The notes: a model not told the origin generated them from the letters alone. Shown: positions 24,106-32,481, counted from the first letter of the stretch. The stretch is 64,000 nt of DNA from Ottowia flava (GCF_042680565.1 NZ_JBHUEJ010000021.1:1-64000); one strand, 5' to 3'. Translations and numbers: made by a program.

Positions 24106-25272
24106 TCAGCGGATCGTGCCTGCGGTGTCCAGTTCCAGCAGCTTGCGCGCCACAATGACACGCATGATTTCGTTCGTTCCCTCGAGGATCTGGTGCACGC
24201 GCGCATCGCGCAACAGGCGCTCTAGCGGGTATTCGCGGATGTAGCCGTAACCGCCGTGCAGCTGCAGCGCGTCGTTGATGACGTTGAAGCCCGCGTCGGT
24301 GGCAAACCGCTTGGCCATGGCGCAGTACGTGGCCGCGTCGGGGTGGCCGGCGTCCAGCTTGCTGGCGGCCAGCCGCACCATCTGGCGGGCAGCGACCAGT
24401 TCGGTTGCCATGTCGGCAAGCTTGAACTGCAGCGCCTGAAAGCTGGCCAGCGTCTTGCCGAACTGTTTGCGCTCCTGCATGTAGCGCTGCGCGTGGCCCA
24501 GCGCGCCCTGCGCCGCGCCCACCGAGCAGGTGGCGATGTTGATGCGCCCGCCGTCCAGCCCCTTCATGGCGATGCGAAAGCCCTCGCCCTCGTTGCCCAG
24601 CAGGTGGTTGGCGGGGATGCGCACGTTGTCAAAGCTGATCTGGCGCGTGGGCTGGCTGTTCCAGCCCATTTTTTCTTCTTTCTTGCCGTAGTGAATGCCC
24701 GGCAGGTTGGCCGGCACGGCGAAGGCGCTAATGCCGCCCGCGCCCGAGCCAGCGTCGCCCGTGCGGGCCATCAGCACCAGCACGTCGGTGCTGCCCGCGC
24801 CGCTGATGAAGGCCTTGCCGCCGTTGATCACGTATTCGTGGCCCACCAACTCGGCGCGCGTCTTGATGGACGCGGCGTCGGAGCCGCTGCCGGGCTCCGT
24901 CAGGCAGTAGCTGGCCAGCTTCTGGCCGCTGATGAGTGGCTCGCCCCACTCGGCGCGCACTTCATCGGTGGCCCAGGTGCCCAGCATCCAGGTCGCCATG
25001 TTGTGGATGGTGATGAAGGCGGTGGTGCTCGGATCGACCGCCGCCAGCTCTTCAAAGACCAGCGTGGCGTCCAGCCTCGGCAGCGCCAGGCCGCCTGCGC
25101 TCTCGGGCGCGTACAGGCCACAAAAGCCCAACTCGCCCGCCTTGGCGATCGCTTCGCGCGGGAAGATGCTTTCGGCGTCCCACTTCGCAGCGTGCGGCGC
25201 CAGCTCGGCCTCGGCAAAGGCGCGCGCGGTGTCGGCAAAGGCGCGCTGGTCTTCGCTCAGTTCAAAGTCCAT
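24106..25272 (-). CDS. Acyl-CoA dehydrogenase, probably isobutyryl-CoA dehydrogenase
   Basis: A 388-residue FAD enzyme of the acyl-CoA dehydrogenase family. It has the N-terminal helical domain, the FAD-binding YCLTEPGSGSDAASIKT and AFISGAGSTDVLVLMART segments, the C-terminal RKQFGKTLASFQALQFKLAD and QLHGGYGYIREYPLERLLRDAR, and the catalytic base Glu in QILEGTNEIMRV (about residue 364). Position in a mmsA-mmsB-HIBCH block makes isobutyryl-CoA (valine pathway) the likely substrate; short/branched-chain relatives cannot be excluded from sequence alone. Confidence 0.92.
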   Translation of the reverse strand: MDFELSEDQRAFADTARAFAEAELAPHAAKWDAESIFPREAIAKAGELGFCGLYAPESAGGLALPRLDATLVFEELAAVDPSTTAFITIHNMATWMLGTWATDEVRAEWGEPLISGQKLASYCLTEPGSGSDAASIKTRAELVGHEYVINGGKAFISGAGSTDVLVLMARTGDAGSGAGGISAFAVPANLPGIHYGKKEEKMGWNSQPTRQISFDNVRIPANHLLGNEGEGFRIAMKGLDGGRINIATCSVGAAQGALGHAQRYMQERKQFGKTLASFQALQFKLADMATELVAARQMVRLAASKLDAGHPDAATYCAMAKRFATDAGFNVINDALQLHGGYGYIREYPLERLLRDARVHQILEGTNEIMRVIVARKLLELDTAGTIR

Positions 25273-25305
25273 GCTGGTGTCTCCTCGAAATCGTCTTGGT
25301 TGTGG

Positions 25306-25692
25306 TCAGGATGGCGGCGCCTCACCGTGCTGCAGCCAATGCATCAGCCCGGCGCGGCGGCCCCTCGTCTGCGTGGTCAGGCACTCGTGGTAAAGCCGTG
25401 GCCATTCGGGTAGAGCTTCGGCCGCGCGCTGCGCGGTCTTGCACTGTGCCACGCGCGTGCGCTGCCAGGCCGACTGGCCCTGTCGCAGCGCGGGCCGCTC
25501 GTGGGCCGACAGTGCGCGCATCACGTCGCCGTACAGAATTTGCAGGTCCGTGTCGGCCTGCTGGTAGTCGCGTACCGCGCAGGCGTTGGACTCGGCCACG
25601 CTGCCGCCGGGGCGGCAATCGGCACCCGCCTGCGCCCAAGCAACGGCGCTTCCGTACAGTGCCAAGGCAACGACGAGGTAACGGCCAGTCAC
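25306..25692 (-). CDS. LprI/DUF1311-like exported protein
   Basis: A 128-residue secreted protein. From the GTG at 25692 the N-terminus is a signal peptide (TGRYLVVALALYGSAVAWAQA). The mature part has the DUF1311/LprI pattern: Cys, ESNACAVRDYQQADTDLQILYGDVM, LRQGQSAWQRTRVAQC. LprI proteins in mycobacteria inhibit lysozyme; the role of the many proteobacterial members is mostly unknown. A GTG at 25737 in frame is possible but would put 15 residues before the signal peptide. It is inserted between mmsA and the acyl-CoA dehydrogenase gene without an obvious metabolic link. Confidence 0.72.
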   Translation of the reverse strand: MTGRYLVVALALYGSAVAWAQAGADCRPGGSVAESNACAVRDYQQADTDLQILYGDVMRALSAHERPALRQGQSAWQRTRVAQCKTAQRAAEALPEWPRLYHECLTTQTRGRRAGLMHWLQHGEAPPS

Positions 25693-25793
25693 TGCGAGCG
25701 CTCTGCCTTGCGTTGGCCAGCGTGCTGTGCCAAGCACTGGCGCAACGCCAACTCAGGCGGCCGCGCAAGGGCCGCCCCGCCGCGCTGGCTGCG

Positions 25794-25832
25794 TCCCCCT
25801 CCCGAAGTGCGCAGCGCACAGAGAGAGGGGGA
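25794..25832. repeat. Intergenic hairpin with nested palindrome downstream of mmsA
   Basis: TCCCCCTC (25794-25801) pairs with GAGGGGGA (25825-25832); inside lies TGCGC-A-GCGCA. It sits 30 bases after the mmsA stop on the minus strand and could terminate or protect that transcript. Its composition suggests a dispersed intergenic element; only one copy is seen here. Confidence 0.5.
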
Positions 25833-25862
25833 AGGCGCCACAGGCGACTCAGGGGGTGTCAC

Positions 25863-27383
25863 TTACTTCAGGCTGATAGTGGTGTTCACGCCGTGGCTGG
25901 TCGTGCTGTCGTCAAACCAGCGCGCCGTGACGGTCTTGGTCTGCGTGTAGAACAGCACGACCTGCTTGCCGTAAGGGCCCAGGTCGCCCAGCTTGGACGC
26001 GCGGCTGCCTGTGAACGAGAACAGCGGGACCGGCACCGGGATCGGCACGTTGATGCCGACCTGGCCCACGTCGATGTCTTCCTGGAACTTGCGTGCCGCG
26101 GCGCCCGACTGCGTGAAGATCGCTGTGCCGTTGCCGTTGGGGTTGGCGTTGATGAATTCGATCGCCTGGTCGATGTCGTCGGCCGCCACGATGCACAGCA
26201 CCGGGCCGAAGATCTCCTGCTCGTACACGCTCATGCCGGGCTTCACACCGCTGAAGATCGTCGGGCCGACGAAGTTGCCTTTCTCGAAGCCCTTCACCGT
26301 CGGTTGGCGGCCGTCCAGCTCCAGCTTGGCGCCTTCGGCCACGCCGCGCTCGATCAAGCCGGTCACGCGGTCCAGCGCCGCGCAGCTGACCAGCGGGCCC
26401 ACGTCGGTGCCGGCTTCGGTGCCAGCGCTCACCTTGAGCGTCTTGGCCTTCTCGACCAGTTCGGGAATCCACTTCTGCGCCTCGCCCACCAGCACCACCA
26501 CCGACAGCGCCATGCAGCGCTGACCGGCCGCGCCGAAAGCGGCACCGGCCAAGGCGTTCAGCGTCTGCTCCTTGTTGGAGTCGGGCATGACGATGGCGTG
26601 GTTCTTCGCGCCCATCATGCATTGCACGCGCTTGCCGTTCAGGCTGGCTCGGTTGTAGACGTGGGTGCCGACCTTGGTCGAGCCGACGAAGCTGATCGCC
26701 TTGATGTCGGCGTGGTCACAAATCGCGTTCACGGCGTCTTCACCGCCGTGGATCACATTCAGCACGCCAGCGGGGATGCCCGCTTCCAGCGCCAGTTCGC
26801 ACAGGCGCATGGTGACCATCGGGTCCTGCTCGGACGGCTTCAGCACGAAAGTGTTGCCGGTAGCGATGGCCATCGGGAACATCCACAGCGGAATCATGGC
26901 CGGGAAGTTGAACGGCGTGATGCCTGCGCATACGCCCAGCGGCTGCATGATCGAATAGGTGTCGACGCCGTTGGCCACGTTGTTGGCCAGGTCGCCCAGC
27001 TGCAGCGTGCCGATGTTGGCGGCGTGCTCCACGACTTCAAGGCCGCGGAACACATCGCCTTCGGCGTCGGGCAGCGTCTTGCCCTGCTCGGCCGTCAGCA
27101 GCGCGGCCAACTCGCCCATGTTTTCGCGGATCAGCTGCTGGAGCTTCAGGAAGATGCGCGCGCGGGTGCCGATGGGCGTTTTCTTCCAGGTCTTGAAGGC
27201 TTCCTTGGCGGAAGCGACAGCGGCGTTGATCTCGTCCGCCGTGGCAAAGGGCACGCGCGCCAGCACTTGCTGCGTGGCGGGGTTGACCACGTCGCGCCAT
27301 TGCGTGGTCTTGGATTCGACCATCTTGCCGCCGATCAGCAGCTTGACGGTGGGGGCCTGTACGTTGGTGGTGGATGCGTCCAT
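25863..27383 (-). CDS. mmsA: Methylmalonate-semialdehyde dehydrogenase (CoA-acylating)
   Basis: A 506-residue aldehyde dehydrogenase that converts methylmalonate semialdehyde to propionyl-CoA, the last step of valine catabolism. GITPFNFPAMIPLWMFPMAI, FVGSTKVGTHVYNRA, MGAKNHAIVMPDSNKEQTLN and the catalytic Cys290 in FGAAGQRCMALS are all MmsA-specific forms of the family motifs; the CoA-dependent branch lacks the general-base Glu seen in hydrolytic enzymes. The ATG at 27383 follows AGGAGA. It heads the valine block and is divergent from a LysR gene, with a TTTGCAAA palindrome between them. Confidence 0.95.
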   Translation of the reverse strand: MDASTTNVQAPTVKLLIGGKMVESKTTQWRDVVNPATQQVLARVPFATADEINAAVASAKEAFKTWKKTPIGTRARIFLKLQQLIRENMGELAALLTAEQGKTLPDAEGDVFRGLEVVEHAANIGTLQLGDLANNVANGVDTYSIMQPLGVCAGITPFNFPAMIPLWMFPMAIATGNTFVLKPSEQDPMVTMRLCELALEAGIPAGVLNVIHGGEDAVNAICDHADIKAISFVGSTKVGTHVYNRASLNGKRVQCMMGAKNHAIVMPDSNKEQTLNALAGAAFGAAGQRCMALSVVVLVGEAQKWIPELVEKAKTLKVSAGTEAGTDVGPLVSCAALDRVTGLIERGVAEGAKLELDGRQPTVKGFEKGNFVGPTIFSGVKPGMSVYEQEIFGPVLCIVAADDIDQAIEFINANPNGNGTAIFTQSGAAARKFQEDIDVGQVGINVPIPVPVPLFSFTGSRASKLGDLGPYGKQVVLFYTQTKTVTARWFDDSTTSHGVNTTISLK

Positions 27384-27434
27384 GGCGAATTTGTCTCCTG
27401 TCAGTGGGTGGTCAACGAATGCCCCATGGTAGCC

Positions 27435-27489
27435 GTGCAAAATTCACAGGGCAATAGACAATGACGCACGTTGGCTTTGCAAATTTGCA
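27435..27489. promoter_or_regulatory. Palindromic operator region between mmsA and the LysR gene
   Basis: GTGCAAAATTCAC (27435-27447) and a perfect 12-base palindrome TGCAAATTTGCA (27478-27489), extended to TTTGCAAA at 27476-27483. The arrangement suits a LysR T-N11-A site, but TTTGCAAA is also the centre of the box next to the ScfR-type regulator at 13958-13969. Confidence 0.5.
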
Positions 27490-27506
27490 CATCAAGGACG
27501 CTTGCC

Positions 27507-28430
27507 ATGGACTGGGACAACCTGCGCTACTTTCTGGAACTGGCCCACACCGGCACCCTGGCCGCCGCCGCACGCCGCACCGGCGTGGAACACACCACCG
27601 TCGCGCGCCGCATCCATGCGCTGGAAAAGCAGATGGGCACACCCCTGTTCGCCCGCGAAGCCACCGGCCACCGCCTGACCGAAGCCGGCCGCCAGCTGCT
27701 GCCCGCCGTCGAAGCCATGGCCGGCGCCGTGCAGGGTGTGGAACGCGCGGCCCCTGCCAACGCCGCCGCCAGCGGCCCGTCCGGCCTGGTGCGCGTGGGC
27801 GCCACCGAGGGCTTTGGCACCCAGATATTGGCGCCGCACCTGGCGCGGCTGACGCTGCAACACCCCGGCCTGTCGATCGACCTGCTCGCCCTGCCCCGCA
27901 TGCTGCACCTGAGCCGGCGCGAAGCCGACATCGTCATCTCGCTGGAGCGGCCCAAGCGCGGCTCCGTCATCGTCACCAAACTGGCCGACTACACCCTGCG
28001 CCTGTACGGCCAGCGCGAATACCTGGCCCGCCGCCCCCTCGTCGCCAAGCGCGAGGACTTGCGCCACCACGCCTTCATCAGCTACGTGGACGACCTGCTC
28101 TTCACCAAGGAGTTGCAGTTTCTGGATCAGCTTTACCCGCCCGAGCGCTTTGCCCTGCGCAGCACCAGCGTCACCGCGCAGTACGAAGCCGTGCGCGCCG
28201 GCGCCGGCCTGGCCGTGCTGCCCGCCTTTCTGGCCGACCGCGACCCCATCCTGGCCCGCGTGCTGCCTGGCGAGGCCGAATTCACCCGCACCTTCTGGAT
28301 GAGCATGCCGGCCGAGGCGAAGCACTTGGCACGCATGCAGGCGGTGTGGGGATTCTTGAAAGAGGTGGGCGCGAGCGAAACGGCCACTTTGGTGGCCAAC
28401 AGGGCGGCGGCACCTCGCGCGCCGCGTTAG
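27507..28430 (+). CDS. LysR-family transcriptional regulator, probable regulator of mmsA
   Basis: A 307-residue LysR protein: helix-turn-helix at residues 3-60 (WDNLRYFLELAHTGTLAAAA, EHTTVARRIHALEKQMGTPL) and an effector domain with VGATEGFGTQILAPHLARL and ADIVISLERPKRGSVIVTKL. The subgroup with W-DDLR-F-L-V-A--GTL is common next to aldehyde dehydrogenase and valine-pathway genes in Betaproteobacteria. Divergent from mmsA, with 123 bases between the two start codons. ATG 27507 is chosen over upstream in-frame codons because it starts the conserved helix. Confidence 0.88.
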   Translation: MDWDNLRYFLELAHTGTLAAAARRTGVEHTTVARRIHALEKQMGTPLFAREATGHRLTEAGRQLLPAVEAMAGAVQGVERAAPANAAASGPSGLVRVGATEGFGTQILAPHLARLTLQHPGLSIDLLALPRMLHLSRREADIVISLERPKRGSVIVTKLADYTLRLYGQREYLARRPLVAKREDLRHHAFISYVDDLLFTKELQFLDQLYPPERFALRSTSVTAQYEAVRAGAGLAVLPAFLADRDPILARVLPGEAEFTRTFWMSMPAEAKHLARMQAVWGFLKEVGASETATLVANRAAAPRAPR

Positions 28431-28508
28431 CGGGCTTGGCGACGTGGCGGCGGCGGCATCGCCATCAAGCGCGCGCTGCTGCGTGGCTCGATTCGGCCCC
28501 CGACGGCG

Positions 28509-28979
28509 TCAGCGCTCGCGCGTGAACACCGATTCCAGAGGCCGGTACTTGCGCCCGTCCGCAGTTGCCGTGTGCACGGCGTCGAAGGCGGCAATTGCGT
28601 AAAAGCGCCTGGGTGCCGTGGTCCGCTCCCACACCATCAGGTGGATATGAGGGTTGGCGCTGGTGAAGCCCGTGCTGCGCTTCCACTCTTTGCCCAGCGC
28701 CGCGTCGACGGATCGCGCGATCGCATCGTCACTGGTCGTCGCGTCCGCGGCCAGCGTCTCACCATCCACGCTCTGACCCGCGCCTCTGGCGCGGAACGCG
28801 TCCGCCAGTTGGGTCGTTGCCTGATTCAAAGGCAGCGTGCTTTCGTCTCGGTAGGTAAAGGCCTGAACGCCGGGAATCCGAAGCAATTTCAAATCTTTCA
28901 TGGTTCGGGAAAAGGCTGCCGTCGGGCTGAGCATGATGGCCGCCATGGTGGCGGCAGTGTCTCGTCGCGTCAGACTCAT
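28509..28979 (-). CDS. Small probable exported protein, candidate partner of the upstream repeat protein
   Basis: A 156-residue protein that I do not recognise. The N-terminus TRRDTAATMAAIMLSPTAAFS looks like a twin-arginine or weak Sec signal peptide. The mature part is a small alpha/beta protein with HIHLMVWERTT and FYAIAAFDAVHTATADGRKY. Its ATG overlaps the stop of the upstream gene by four bases (ATGA), so the two are translationally coupled and presumably work together. An immunity or adaptor role for the larger protein is a guess based only on that coupling and on likely export. Confidence 0.6.
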   Translation of the reverse strand: MSLTRRDTAATMAAIMLSPTAAFSRTMKDLKLLRIPGVQAFTYRDESTLPLNQATTQLADAFRARGAGQSVDGETLAADATTSDDAIARSVDAALGKEWKRSTGFTSANPHIHLMVWERTTAPRRFYAIAAFDAVHTATADGRKYRPLESVFTRER

Positions 28980-30397
28980 TGCGCACGAACCTTGGCAGCC
29001 TTGCTGTCAAATGTCGCCGTCGCCGGGCCTTGGTACCGGTCGCCATTGGCGTCCACTGGGATCGCCAATTGTTCCAGCACACGGGCGGTTTCGGTGCGGC
29101 TGCCGTTCGCTTGCGCCACAACCTGATCCACCACTGCGCCGGTCAAACCAGAAACCGTACCGCCAGCCCGACCCAAGCTGGCCGCGCTGATGGCGGCACC
29201 CAGCACCCCCTTGACCATGGTCCCGGTTTCGGTCGTGTCCTTGTTCAACGAATCGATACCCGCACGCAGTGCACCTGCGTAGTAACCCAGGGTTTCAGCG
29301 TTCTTGTAGTACGGGGTGCCGTTGGTGCCGGGTGACTGCTGCTCGAAGAACTCGGTCGGCGACAGGCCTGTGCCAGCGCCCTGCAGTTGCGCAAGTTGCT
29401 TGCCCAGGATTTCCGCGCCCGCCTTCGGGTCCGAACGCATGACCTCGGCCACGTAGGTGCTGAGGCCAAGGCCATAGGCGTCAGACTTGTTCAGTTGATC
29501 GGTAATCCCGCGTGGATCGCTGTTCATGACGGTGGTCATTCGACCAACCACATCGGCGATCTTCTGGTCCGTGCCGATCGACGACATGCCCAGGTGAACG
29601 CCCGCGTTCTCACGCATGCCTGACACCGCGTCGGCTGCCGCCTCGAATACCTTGCCCTTCACTTGCGGGTCGCTGCTGCCCGCCACCTTGTCCAACAAGG
29701 CATTGAGACCATCTGTCCTATAGCTGACGGTAGTGTGCGCCACCCCGGGAGACCCGTTTGCACCACCGCTGTAATCAATGGCGGTAAACGTCGTCTCGTT
29801 CACACCCGCCTTGGCCACGCTCTTCAGCGCGTCCTGGGGCATGTCTTTGATGGCCTGGTCAAACGCGGCGCGACCTTCCGGCGTAGCCGTGTCAAAGCTG
29901 TTGAGCACAGTCAACACCGCCTTCGCGTCCTTGTCGCTGTTATCCGTTGTTGAGCCGCTGAGGAACTGCGACGAAAAGCCGGAATCGTTATCCGCCGTCC
30001 GCGCCGACATCTCCTGGATGTAGGCCTGCTTGGCCTCGTTGCTGCCTTTGCTCGCCACGGATTCGGCCAGCAGTTGCGTGTCCTCACGGCTATCAAAAGC
30101 GCTGGCGAGATGGGCCAGGTCCTTACCGCTGGCCCCGTCCGCCATGGTGTCGAACAGATCGCGCTTCTCGTCATTGGACAAGCCGCTGGCGCCGAAAATG
30201 CCGCCGGCATTCACGTCGTTGGCAATTTCCTTCAGGTCATCGTCCGTGAACATGCTGAGCGCTTCACCGCGCTCGGCGGGCGACAGGTTCTTCAGATCCT
30301 GAACGGTGTCCTTCAAGTTGCCGTTGCGCGAGGTGCCGAGGAAGCCATCGTCGCGCGTGCGGGTTTGAATCGTGGAAACAGTTTCAGAGACAGTCAT
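28976..30397 (-). CDS. Helical-repeat protein of unknown function, possibly a secreted effector
   Basis: A 473-residue, acidic, Gly/Ser/Asp-rich protein. Starting at ATG 30397 (MTVSETVSTIQTRTRDDGFL), the first two thirds are built from helix pairs of the pattern LS-xE+-xLF-xx-a-x-G-x-LA-LASAF (for example LSNDEKRDLFDTMADGASGK and EGRAAFDQAIKDMPQDALKS). Near the C-terminus lies an Ala/Gly-rich, mildly hydrophobic stretch (VLGAAISAASLGRAGGTVSG). No signal peptide and no Cys. Similar helix-pair arrays occur, to my knowledge, in putative effectors of Xanthomonadaceae and Burkholderiales, but I cannot name a family. The region has lower G+C than the flanking DNA, which points to transfer. Confidence 0.6.
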   Translation of the reverse strand: MTVSETVSTIQTRTRDDGFLGTSRNGNLKDTVQDLKNLSPAERGEALSMFTDDDLKEIANDVNAGGIFGASGLSNDEKRDLFDTMADGASGKDLAHLASAFDSREDTQLLAESVASKGSNEAKQAYIQEMSARTADNDSGFSSQFLSGSTTDNSDKDAKAVLTVLNSFDTATPEGRAAFDQAIKDMPQDALKSVAKAGVNETTFTAIDYSGGANGSPGVAHTTVSYRTDGLNALLDKVAGSSDPQVKGKVFEAAADAVSGMRENAGVHLGMSSIGTDQKIADVVGRMTTVMNSDPRGITDQLNKSDAYGLGLSTYVAEVMRSDPKAGAEILGKQLAQLQGAGTGLSPTEFFEQQSPGTNGTPYYKNAETLGYYAGALRAGIDSLNKDTTETGTMVKGVLGAAISAASLGRAGGTVSGLTGAVVDQVVAQANGSRTETARVLEQLAIPVDANGDRYQGPATATFDSKAAKVRAQ

Positions 30398-30467
30398 GCG
30401 GGGTCCAACACAAAAAGATGACAGTTTCATTAAAGCTGTTTGACCATTGTTAGGTAAGCTGGTACTG

Positions 30468-30508
30468 CTACCTATCTCATGCGTGATGGGCGCACCGAGC
30501 ATAGGTAG
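30468..30508. promoter_or_regulatory. Inverted repeat upstream of the repeat protein gene
   Basis: CTACCTAT (30468-30475) and ATAGGTAG (30501-30508), perfect 8-base arms 25 bases apart, 71 bases before the start codon. It could be an operator or a hairpin in the leader. The stretch 30509-30724 holds no gene that I can support. Confidence 0.4.
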
Positions 30509-30724
30509 TTTTACTAGCTCATGTACGAAACATTGGGTGCGACCGCCGGGCGCAACGTGAGCTGACGGCGGCCCTCAATTTCAAGACAAATCAGGCGAGG
30601 GCCCAAGTGGGTATTGCGCTGACAGCTATATTCTTTGTAGCAGACACCGAGCCACCCTACGTGCGCTACCGCACTAACGTCCAGGGGCGACGCCGTGGCC
30701 TTGGACGCAGTTGCCCATAGGCGC

Positions 30725-30880
30725 TTACTCGTTGCGTTGCTTGCCCGTGACCGCTCCGTAGATCAGTTCAATCAGGCAGGACGCTGCAACGAGCAAGCCA
30801 GCCGCTGCGGCATGACCTGCGATCAAAAGTACCAGGGCTCCGAGGGTTCCGGCAACGGCAAGGATGGTCGCGAGTTTCAT
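30725..30880 (-). CDS. Small membrane protein (51 aa)
   Basis: A short frame of 51 residues that starts MKLATILAVAGTLGALVLLI and ends with the charged tail GKQRNE. Two hydrophobic segments (about residues 4-20 and 23-42) joined by GHAAAA form a helical hairpin. There is no clear ribosome binding site, so support comes from the strongly membrane-like composition and the clean basic end. It lies upstream of the repeat protein and its partner on the same strand, in the same low-G+C island. 30881-31082 is without a supported gene. Confidence 0.45.
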   Translation of the reverse strand: MKLATILAVAGTLGALVLLIAGHAAAAGLLVAASCLIELIYGAVTGKQRNE

Positions 30881-31082
30881 AGGTGATTTCGTTCGTCGGT
30901 CAACGCACCTTAGACAAGAATGCGGGAGCGGACAAGCCCTGGCGACAGCCGCGCTAGCTCAACGCAGTGCCATGTGACCCATCCCGCCAGCGCCGGGGCG
31001 TACATCGCGCTGAAGGGCTGCTGCGACACGGCTGCGCGCTCCGGTGGGATGTGCGTGGTCGCTGCGAATCCGTGATTCCGAA

Positions 31083-31562
31083 TCAGCCGCCGTTCACCAA
31101 CTTCCCAAACGCCTCCACCACTTCGGCCGGCGCCTGCACCAACTCAATCAGCACCCCCTCCCCCGCAATCGGAAACTCGTCGTTGGCCTTGGGGTGCAGG
31201 AAGGTGATGTCGTAACCCGCCGCGCCTTTGCGGATGCCGCCGGGGGCGAAGCGCACGCCTTTTGACGTCAGCCATTCGACGGCCTTGGGCAGATCGTCGA
31301 TCCACAGGCCGATGTGGTTGAGCGGGGTGGTGTGGACGGCGGGTTTCTTGTCGGGGTCGATGGGTTGCATCAAGTCCACTTCGACCTTGAAGGGGCCGGT
31401 GCCGATGGCGCAGATGTCTTCGTCGACGTTTTCGCGCTCGCTCTGGAAGGTGCCGGTTTTTTCCAGGCCGAGCATGTCGACCCACAGCGTTTGCAGCTTG
31501 AGTTTGTCGGGGCCGCCGATGGCGATTTGCTGGATGCCGAGGACTTTGAAGGGGCGGGTCAT
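31083..31562 (-). CDS. VOC-family protein, probable methylmalonyl-CoA epimerase
   Basis: A 159-residue glyoxalase-fold protein. Two beta-alpha-beta modules are visible: QQIAIGGPDKLKLQTLWVDM with GPFKVEVDLMQP, and NHIGLWIDDLPKAVEWLTSK ending in ITFLHPKANDEF and GVLIELVQAP. The FLHPK...GVLIELVQ ending and the metal-site His/Glu residues are the usual marks of methylmalonyl-CoA epimerase, which interconverts the S and R forms so that the mutase can act. The co-location with pccA/pccB, meaB and the mutase supports this. The reading lactoylglutathione-lyase-like is the main alternative. Confidence 0.75.
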   Translation of the reverse strand: MTRPFKVLGIQQIAIGGPDKLKLQTLWVDMLGLEKTGTFQSERENVDEDICAIGTGPFKVEVDLMQPIDPDKKPAVHTTPLNHIGLWIDDLPKAVEWLTSKGVRFAPGGIRKGAAGYDITFLHPKANDEFPIAGEGVLIELVQAPAEVVEAFGKLVNGG

Positions 31563-31598
31563 GGGGTTCCTTGGAAGCGAGTGAAAACTACAAAAACA

Positions 31599-31645
31599 GG
31601 AGCTGGGTGCGCTGGTGGTTGTAGGGCTGGCGGCCGATTCAGTTC
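31599..31645 (+). repeat. Dispersed TAGCTGnCTGCGC element, copy 9
   Basis: AGCTGGGTGCGCTGGTGGTT followed by GTAGGGCTGGCGGCCGATTC. Lies between the epimerase-like gene and pncA and runs into the pncA stop codon. Confidence 0.65.
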
Positions 31646-32270
31646 AAATCTTCAACAACGCGGCTGACGTGGTGCGCACCACGCCGGCGGCGCCCATGTC
31701 GGCCCAAGCCTGGGCCAGCGAGCCGTTCAGCTCGATGGCGCGGCAGGCGTCTTCGACCACGGTGGCGTGCAGGCCAGCGGCGCGCGCGTCCAGCGCGGAC
31801 CAGGCAACGCAGAAGTCGGTGGCCAGGCCGCACAGCACGACGTGGGTGATGCCGCGCGCGTGCAGGTAGGCGGCGAGGCCCGTGGTGGTGGTGCGGTCGG
31901 CTTCGGTGAAGGTGGAATAGCTGTCGACGTCGCGGTGAAAACCCTTGCGGATGACGAGCTGGGCGTGGGGCGCGCGCAGCTCGTCATGCAACGCGGCGTC
32001 GCGCGTGCCTTGCACGCAGTGCGTGGGCCACAGCACCTGCGGGCCGTAGGGCAGCGTGACGGTGTCGAAGGGCTGTCGGCCCGGGTGGTTGGCGGCGAAC
32101 GAAATGTGGTCGGCCGGGTGCCAGTCCTGCGTGATGACGACGTTGGCAAAGTGCGGCACCAGCCGGTTGATGACGGGCACGACGGCGTCGCCGTCGGCCA
32201 CGGGCAGGCCGCCGCCGGGCATGAAGCCGTACTGCACGTCGATGACGAGCAGCGCGGTGTGGGCGGGCAT
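31644..32270 (-). CDS. pncA: Nicotinamidase (cysteine hydrolase family)
   Basis: A cytosolic amidase of about 208 residues that converts nicotinamide to nicotinate for NAD salvage. The catalytic triad is visible: Asp11 in LLVIDVQYGF, Lys in VIRKGFHRDVDSYS and Cys in CGLATDFCVAWSA. The metal-binding Asp/His/His set is in ITQDWHPADHISFA. In-frame starts at 32306 and 32372 would add only a Pro/Ala-rich leader; none of the three has a clear ribosome binding site, and 32270 gives the usual family N-terminus. Confidence 0.92.
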   Translation of the reverse strand: MPAHTALLVIDVQYGFMPGGGLPVADGDAVVPVINRLVPHFANVVITQDWHPADHISFAANHPGRQPFDTVTLPYGPQVLWPTHCVQGTRDAALHDELRAPHAQLVIRKGFHRDVDSYSTFTEADRTTTTGLAAYLHARGITHVVLCGLATDFCVAWSALDARAAGLHATVVEDACRAIELNGSLAQAWADMGAAGVVRTTSAALLKI

Positions 32271-32407
32271 GGTCGGGGGCGGTGCGTTGGGGGTGGGGGC
32301 AGTCATGGCGATCGGTGCGGGGGCGCTCGGCGCTTGCGGGCTAGTCGCTGCAGCGGCTGGCGGGGTGTGCATCAGGGCATTGTGGCGCAGGGCTTCGGTG
32401 GATGGAG

Positions 32408-32470
32408 TTTCAAGAAAAATTGGCCCGCATACCTACAACCACCTGCGCAGACAGCTACCGAATACATAGC
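32408..32470 (-). repeat. Dispersed TAGCTGnCTGCGC element, copy 10
   Basis: On the minus strand it reads GGTAGCTGTCTGCGCAGGTG then GTTGTAGGTATGCGGGCCAA; this is one of the most complete copies. It lies between the serine hydrolase gene and pncA. Confidence 0.72.
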
Positions 32471-32481
32471 ACCCTGAACCA

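Noticed and set aside
30695..30886. 63-codon plus-strand frame
   Set aside because: It is antisense to a frame of 51 codons that encodes a clear two-helix membrane protein; the plus frame is Arg/Gln/Cys-rich without features.
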